A stretch of 23,970 nucleotides of DNA from an uncultured Nitrososphaera sp. Lineage in GTDB: Archaea; Thermoproteota; Nitrososphaeria; Nitrososphaerales; Nitrososphaeraceae. This document shows, one piece after another, positions 20,455 to 23,970 of the stretch. The stretch lies in the NCBI RefSeq assembly GCF_946478925.1, contig NZ_CAMLDP010000022.1, positions 1 through 23,970 of the forward strand, in the 5' to 3' direction. Position numbers and translations under genes: made by a program. Every line of letters begins with the position of its first letter. Positions within the stretch are counted from its first letter, which is position 1. Under the pieces are notes generated by a model. It saw only the letters and a list, made by a program, of their open reading frames with translations, was not told the DNA's origin and made no database searches.

Positions 20455-21633
20455 CTATTTTTTTCTCGAATACTGGGTCCAGCTGACCTTTTTCTTTTTC
20501 TTGTCAGACGGCAGGCCGCTGCTTCCGTCCAGCTTTTTCATTATGAAGAGGTACTTGAAGCCCCGCAGGTAAAAGTTGAACCGCAGCGCCCGATTGTGCC
20601 AAACGCCGGTGTTTGACGTCTGGCCGCGCCTGGCAAGGCAGATGATGTCGACAGTTTCAAAATGCCTGCACAGCCTCTCGTACACCTTGAATCCGACGGG
20701 CGTGAATTTCTTGTGCACCCACTGGTCGCCAATCACCCAGCCTATGGCCTTGCCGGGCCTCATCACCCTGTGGCATTCTGCCATCACCTTTTCCAGCTCG
20801 TCGTAAAACTCGTCGGTTTCCGCGGAGATCTTGCCGATGTTGCCGGGCTGGTCGTTGTAGTCGATGTTGTCGCCGTACGGCGAGTCGATGAAAACCATGT
20901 CGACGCTTTCGTCCGGCAGCGGGATTTTGCGCGCGTCGTTCTGCACTATCTCGGGCCTGACCGGCGAGATGTCAAACGCCCTGCACTTTCTGCCCTCCTC
21001 CTTGCAGACGTCAAGCGTGGTGCCGCTTCCTGCCATCGGGTCGAGCACGAGATCGCCCGGGTCCGTATAGCGCTTGACCATATTGTATATCGCAAAAGCC
21101 GGCGTGACTCCGGCGTACTTGTTGCTCCCCTTGGGCGTCCTGCCGTAGCTCTGCCGGGGATAGTCCCACAGCGTAGTCGATTCCAGCCGGGGCTTTTCGT
21201 CTTCCTCGTCCTTCTCAAACGAGACAAGATTGCCGTTTGGGTTTTTCAGGTAGCTGGAAAGAGCCTCTGCGGCAGCGGGCGGCAGCACGTCGCGCCAGCC
21301 AAGGCCCATCTGCGAAAGGATTTTTTTTGCGCCCTTTACCGAGAGCACCTTGCCGTCCTGCATCTTTTCCACCCTCACCTGGTACGGGTACCTGCCGGCC
21401 CAAGCCGCAGGCTCTATGTCCTTTTTTCCGGCAGAGCCCGCCGCAAAAGTGCCATACAGCACGTCGGTGTCAAGGTTCAATAGAAAGAGCGGGTCGCCCT
21501 TTTTTATCGCAAGTACCCCTTCGCCGTACAGCCTGCCGGTGGCAAACAACATCCTGTCGAGGCACTCTTTTTCCGTCTTGCTGGTGCAGGCGAAAATGCG
21601 ACCTTGCCTTCCTGCAGCGACAGCGGCAGCCAT
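20455..21633 (-). CDS. DCD/EVE-like domain fused to a DNA or RNA methyltransferase
   Basis: The 392-residue protein has two parts. Residues about 10-90 match the DCD (development and cell death) PUA-like fold: RIFACTSKTEKECLDRMLF, KKGDPLFLLNLDTDVLYGTF and YPYQVRVE. From about 190 comes a SAM methyltransferase with motif I LDPMAGSGTT (197-206), a second-strand acidic AFDISP, DARKIPLPDESVDMVFIDSPYGD with DSPYG at 250-254 in place of DPPY, and CHRVMRPGKAIGWVIGDQ. Motif I precedes the DSPYG motif, as in Trm11-like and alpha/gamma-type enzymes. The target may be DNA, tRNA or another RNA. A GTTAAATC box centred 27-28 bases before the ATG supports this start. Confidence 0.82.
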   Translation of the reverse strand: MAAAVAAGRQGRIFACTSKTEKECLDRMLFATGRLYGEGVLAIKKGDPLFLLNLDTDVLYGTFAAGSAGKKDIEPAAWAGRYPYQVRVEKMQDGKVLSVKGAKKILSQMGLGWRDVLPPAAAEALSSYLKNPNGNLVSFEKDEEDEKPRLESTTLWDYPRQSYGRTPKGSNKYAGVTPAFAIYNMVKRYTDPGDLVLDPMAGSGTTLDVCKEEGRKCRAFDISPVRPEIVQNDARKIPLPDESVDMVFIDSPYGDNIDYNDQPGNIGKISAETDEFYDELEKVMAECHRVMRPGKAIGWVIGDQWVHKKFTPVGFKVYERLCRHFETVDIICLARRGQTSNTGVWHNRALRFNFYLRGFKYLFIMKKLDGSSGLPSDKKKKKVSWTQYSRKK

Positions 21634-21657
21634 TCGAAAATCTGGAAAGTGCCACAG

Positions 21658-21665
21658 GATTTAAC
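21658..21665 (-). promoter_or_regulatory. Box A of the DCD-methyltransferase gene
   Basis: On the minus strand this reads GTTAAATC, centred 27-28 bases before the ATG at 21633. It lies within an 88-base divergent region shared with the zinc-finger gene. Confidence 0.5.
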
Positions 21666-21691
21666 GGTATCGCCCCTGCCAGCAGCAACAA

Positions 21692-21699
21692 CCTTTTAC
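21692..21699 (+). promoter_or_regulatory. Box A of the zinc-finger gene
   Basis: CCTTTTAC is centred 26 bases before the ATG at 21722 and supports that ATG over the in-frame TTG at 21707. Confidence 0.5.
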
Positions 21700-21721
21700 G
21701 CAACTCTTGCGAAACAATGGC

Positions 21722-21907
21722 ATGACGACCCTGTGCTACATCTGCAACGCGAGGACGGCCACGCTTGACTGCGCCGATTGCAAGAGGCCGGTGTGCAAGA
21801 ACTGCACCCGGGACTTTCCCTTCTCCCCGGGAGTCTGCCTTGAATGCGCCCAGAAGGCCAAGACGGGCCTTGGCGGGATAAGAAAGGACACGGGCGAGAT
21901 CTTTTAA
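21722..21907 (+). CDS. Small eight-cysteine zinc-finger protein (B-box-like)
   Basis: The 61-residue protein carries eight cysteines in four CxxC pairs: CYIC (5, 8), CADC (17, 20), CKNC (25, 28) and CLEC (38, 41). This alternation would form two zinc sites and resembles B-box or double-ribbon folds. A basic tail (KTGLGGIRKDTGEIF) follows. No function is assigned. It begins at the ATG at 21722 and is followed within 24 bases by the Nudix gene, whose box A overlaps its stop codon. It faces the DCD-methyltransferase. Confidence 0.78.
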   Translation: MTTLCYICNARTATLDCADCKRPVCKNCTRDFPFSPGVCLECAQKAKTGLGGIRKDTGEIF

Positions 21908-21908
21908 T
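21902..21908 (+). promoter_or_regulatory. Box A of the Nudix gene
   Basis: TTTTAAT overlaps the TAA of the zinc-finger gene and is centred 27 bases before the GTG at 21932. It supports the GTG as the first codon of a leaderless transcript. Confidence 0.45.
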
Positions 21909-21931
21909 CCCGATGACGCGGCACTGGGTGC

Positions 21932-22498
21932 GTGAAAAACGCCCCGGAAGGCTGGAAGGTTCTGTCGTCGAAACAGGTGTACGGCCACCGCTACCTGTCC
22001 GTGTACGAGGACGAGCTGGACCTTGCCGGCAGAAAAAAGACCTACATACGCGGCCGGCGCCTCGACTATTCCACAATCGTGCCCTTTGCGGATGACGGCA
22101 GCATTCTCACTATAAAGAGCTACAGGCACCTCGTGGACTCGTACCAGCTAGAGGTGCCGTCCGGCTATATCGAAAAGGGCGAAACGCCGCTGGCGGCCGC
22201 AAGGCGCGAACTGCAAGAGGAAACCGGCTACGTCGCAAAAAAGATGGCCAAGGTGGGCTCGTACACACTTGACTATTCCATGTTTCAGCAGACGGGCAAC
22301 GTGTTTGCCGCCTACGGCCTGAAAAACACCGGCGAAAAAAAGCTGGGCAGCATGGAAAAGATTTCGCAGGTGCGCTTTGTTCCGCTGCAAAAAGTGAAAA
22401 AGATGCTCCTTGAGGGCAAGGTGCTGAACGCGGCGTCCATAGTGGCGCTGTACCGCGCCATCCATTATAACGAAGCAAGATCCGGGGAAATAATTTAA
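21932..22498 (+). CDS. Nudix hydrolase, ADP-ribose pyrophosphatase-like
   Basis: The 188-residue enzyme has a complete Nudix box at residues 78-100: Gly78, Glu84, then REL at 92-94, EE at 96-97 and Gly99 (ARRELQEETG). The substrate-binding N-terminal sheet (YGHRYLSVYEDELDL, YIRGRRLDYSTIVPF) and QLEVPSGYIE are typical of ADP-ribose pyrophosphatases of the NudF type. These split ADP-ribose or related nucleotide sugars and clear toxic intermediates. The GTG start is set by the box A 27 bases upstream. Confidence 0.9.
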   Translation: MKNAPEGWKVLSSKQVYGHRYLSVYEDELDLAGRKKTYIRGRRLDYSTIVPFADDGSILTIKSYRHLVDSYQLEVPSGYIEKGETPLAAARRELQEETGYVAKKMAKVGSYTLDYSMFQQTGNVFAAYGLKNTGEKKLGSMEKISQVRFVPLQKVKKMLLEGKVLNAASIVALYRAIHYNEARSGEII

Positions 22499-22533
22499 AT
22501 CAGCTGGCAGCGAAGATAATACCGGGAAGAGGA
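22494..22533 (+). promoter_or_regulatory. Promoter and ribosome-binding site of the winged-helix membrane protein
   Basis: TTTAAAT at 22494-22500, overlapping the Nudix stop, would start transcription near 22522. GGAAGAGG at 22525-22532 sits seven bases before the ATG at 22540 and could serve as a Shine-Dalgarno sequence. Confidence 0.45.
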
Positions 22534-22539
22534 TATAAT

Positions 22540-23142
22540 ATGTCATCATCATCGGTAAACGAAAGCCCCAACCACTTCATGGTCCTTGACGCGATCTCAA
22601 GGGGAGTGAAATCGGTGGGCAAGATAGCCAAGGTCACCAAGCTTGACAAGGCACTCGTGGAGATGATAGTAAACGACCTAGTGGCCCAGCGCCTAGTGAC
22701 AAAGACCGAGAAAAAGGGCTTTTTTGGGGGCAAGAAGGAGGAGCTGGCAGTGACAGAGACCGGAACGCGCGTGCTCGTGGCCAAAAAGCAGGAGCTAGAG
22801 CGCAAGTTCCAAGAGTTCCAGCAGTGGTACTCTAACGGCCAGACGCAGCAGCTGCAGAACTCGATGCAGAACGACAGGATGTGGCTCCCGTTCATGCTTT
22901 TCTCCGGCATAATGAACGCCATGTTCTTCATGTCCATGATGTCTTTCATGGGGGCCGCGCTGACCCCGACCGAGACGGCGCTTGCCGGCGATCAGGGAGT
23001 CGACCCCGGCGCCGGGGCTGATCATGGCGGCGCCGGCGCAGACTCCGGTACTGGTGGTGATCATGGCGGCGGGATGGATGGCGGCGGAGGCGCAGATTAC
23101 GGTGGCGGCGACTTTGGTGGCGGCGGGGATTTTAGCTTCTAG
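22540..23142 (+). CDS. Winged-helix protein with membrane helix and Gly/Asp-rich tail
   Basis: The 200-residue protein is modular. Residues 12-80 form a winged-helix domain (NHFMVLDAISRGVKSVGKIA, KALVEMIVNDLVAQRLV, then a wing with KKGFFGGKKEELAVTETG). Residues 82-112 are a Gln/Glu-rich helix that may be a coiled coil. Residues 114-139 are a Met/Phe-rich membrane segment. Residues 150-200 are a low-complexity tail of Gly, Asp, His, Ala and Tyr ending in FSF. A DNA-binding or protein-binding winged helix held at the membrane would be unusual. The tail has Asp-His pairs that could bind metal, but this is speculation. It overlaps the convergent permease gene by 11 bases. Confidence 0.75.
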   Translation: MSSSSVNESPNHFMVLDAISRGVKSVGKIAKVTKLDKALVEMIVNDLVAQRLVTKTEKKGFFGGKKEELAVTETGTRVLVAKKQELERKFQEFQQWYSNGQTQQLQNSMQNDRMWLPFMLFSGIMNAMFFMSMMSFMGAALTPTETALAGDQGVDPGAGADHGGAGADSGTGGDHGGGMDGGGGADYGGGDFGGGGDFSF

Positions 23143-23970
23143 CCAGCTCTTCCTCTGCCTGCCTTTTTTTCATTAACTGCTTGCCGGCAAGGGCCGCGAC
23201 AAACACCGCGGCTGACACGAGCACTATTGTGCCTGCCGGCGCAAGGTTGAACGCGTACGAGACTGCGATGCCCGTAAGCACAGAAAACACAGACACGGCG
23301 ACTGAAATCAGCGCGGTTTTCTTGAAGCCTTTTCCGAACAGGAGCGCCGTGACGTTCGGTATCACTATCAGCGCAGACACGAGCAGTATGCCCACGAGGC
23401 GCATCGACGCAACCGCCGCGACGCTTGCAAGCACGACAAACAGGTAGTTCAGTTTTGAAATCGGCAGGCCGCCCACCTTTGCCTGCTCCTCGTCAAACGT
23501 GATGTACATGAATTTCTTGTGCAGCGTTATCACGATGGCAAGTATGGCGCCAGCAAGGGCGAGGATGGCAAGCGTGTCGTTGACGCTGACAAGCAGGATG
23601 CTCCCGAACAAAAAGCTGAACAGGTCGAGCGTAAAGCCTCCAGACGCGCTGACAAGCAGGATGCCAAGCGCAAGGCCGGACGACAAGAGTATCGCCACCG
23701 TCGCGTCTGCCGGTATCTTGGCCGACTGCCTCAGCTTTGTTATGCCAAGCGCACCGGCGACGGAAAGCGCAAGGCCAGTCCACAGCGGGTATATGCCGGC
23801 CACGAGCCCGATTGCAATCCCGCCAAACGCCACATGCGACAGCGCGTCGCCAAAGAGCGAGTTGCGCCTGAGCACCAAAAAGAGCCCTATTACAGACGTC
23901 GTTATGGCGACCGCGACGCCGGCGATGAGCGCGCGTTGCATAAAGCCAAATTCGAGGATTTCTAGAACCA
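23132..23970 (-). CDS. ZnuB/MntB-type metal ABC transporter permease, cut by window end
   Basis: The frame encodes at least 278 residues of an ABC-3 family permease with about eight membrane segments: ALIAGVAVAITTSVIGLFLVLRR, LFGDALSHVAFGGIAIGLVAG, and KLNYLFVVLASVAAVASMRLVGILLVSALIV, which are the family hallmarks. Members import Zn, Mn or Fe with a binding protein and an ATPase, which should lie just outside the window. An ATG at 23941 is possible. However, the frame stays open to the edge and the residues before it (LEILEFGF-MQRAL) match the usual ZnuB N terminus, so the true start is probably beyond 23970. Confidence 0.9.
   Translation of the reverse strand, partial: VLEILEFGFMQRALIAGVAVAITTSVIGLFLVLRRNSLFGDALSHVAFGGIAIGLVAGIYPLWTGLALSVAGALGITKLRQSAKIPADATVAILLSSGLALGILLVSASGGFTLDLFSFLFGSILLVSVNDTLAILALAGAILAIVITLHKKFMYITFDEEQAKVGGLPISKLNYLFVVLASVAAVASMRLVGILLVSALIVIPNVTALLFGKGFKKTALISVAVSVFSVLTGIAVSYAFNLAPAGTIVLVSAAVFVAALAGKQLMKKRQAEEELARS

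Noticed and set aside
20662..21483. A 273-codon plus-strand frame
   Set aside because: It is antisense to the DCD-methyltransferase, is rich in His/Arg/Val without any motif, and has no promoter of its own.
1..23970. Search for tRNA, rRNA, CRISPR, transposase, integrase, phage or toxin-antitoxin genes
   Set aside because: No T-loop/acceptor pairs, direct-repeat arrays, transposase motifs or paired small toxin genes were visible on either strand.

Overview
The window reads as chromosomal DNA of an ammonia-oxidising archaeon of the Nitrososphaera type (Thaumarchaeota/Nitrososphaeria). The signs are: a PstS ending in a PEFG anchor; an AbrB-PhoU fusion; a PAC2-family proteasome-chaperone-like protein; an HxlR regulator; a PPX/SixA/CHAD operon; several tiny zinc-ribbon proteins; and many genes whose start codon lies about 26 bases after an AT-rich box A, as expected for leaderless archaeal transcripts. 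By eye the GC content is moderate to fairly high and even. I see no rRNA, tRNA, CRISPR array, insertion sequence or phage gene. Most of the window looks like stable chromosome, but some genes in it are unusual.

Layout. 1-3.7 kb: a small membrane protein, a stand-alone Lrp ligand-binding (RAM) domain, a SAM methyltransferase, CbiE of cobalamin synthesis, a PAC2-family protein, a 41-residue zinc ribbon and a small unknown protein. 3.7-5.6 kb: a SpoIIM-like membrane protein and a CPA2 cation/proton antiporter, divergent from one short promoter region. 5.6-7.2 kb: an arsenic-type cassette, with an HxlR regulator facing an operon of an 11-cysteine, 29-residue peptide, arsenate reductase ArsC and an aquaglyceroporin. 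7.2-8.1 kb: an RNase HI-like protein, then about 350 bases of non-coding DNA rich in inverted repeats. 8.1-12.4 kb: a tightly coupled polyphosphate operon reading leftwards: SixA phosphatase, PPX/GppA exopolyphosphatase, two thymidylate-kinase-like P-loop proteins and a CHAD protein. 12.5-19.5 kb: a zinc-ribbon gene, then the phosphate uptake locus pstS-pstC-pstA-pstB-phoU-(AbrB-PhoU). 19.5-24 kb: a pentameric ligand-gated ion channel, a methyltransferase fused to a DCD/EVE-like domain, a zinc finger and a Nudix hydrolase, a membrane-anchored winged-helix protein with a Gly/Asp-rich tail, and a ZnuB-type metal ABC permease cut by the window end.

How it fits together. The polyphosphate operon lies beside the high-affinity phosphate transporter and its two PhoU-type proteins, so about 11 kb looks like one phosphate uptake and storage region. 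The two kinase-like proteins lack the arginine that contacts thymine in true dTMP kinases, and one has an altered P-loop, so they may act on polyphosphate instead. Arsenate enters cells on phosphate transporters, so an arsenate cassette nearby makes biological sense. The most notable candidates for something undescribed are the kinase-like pair, the Cys-rich peptide ahead of arsC and the DCD-methyltransferase fusion.
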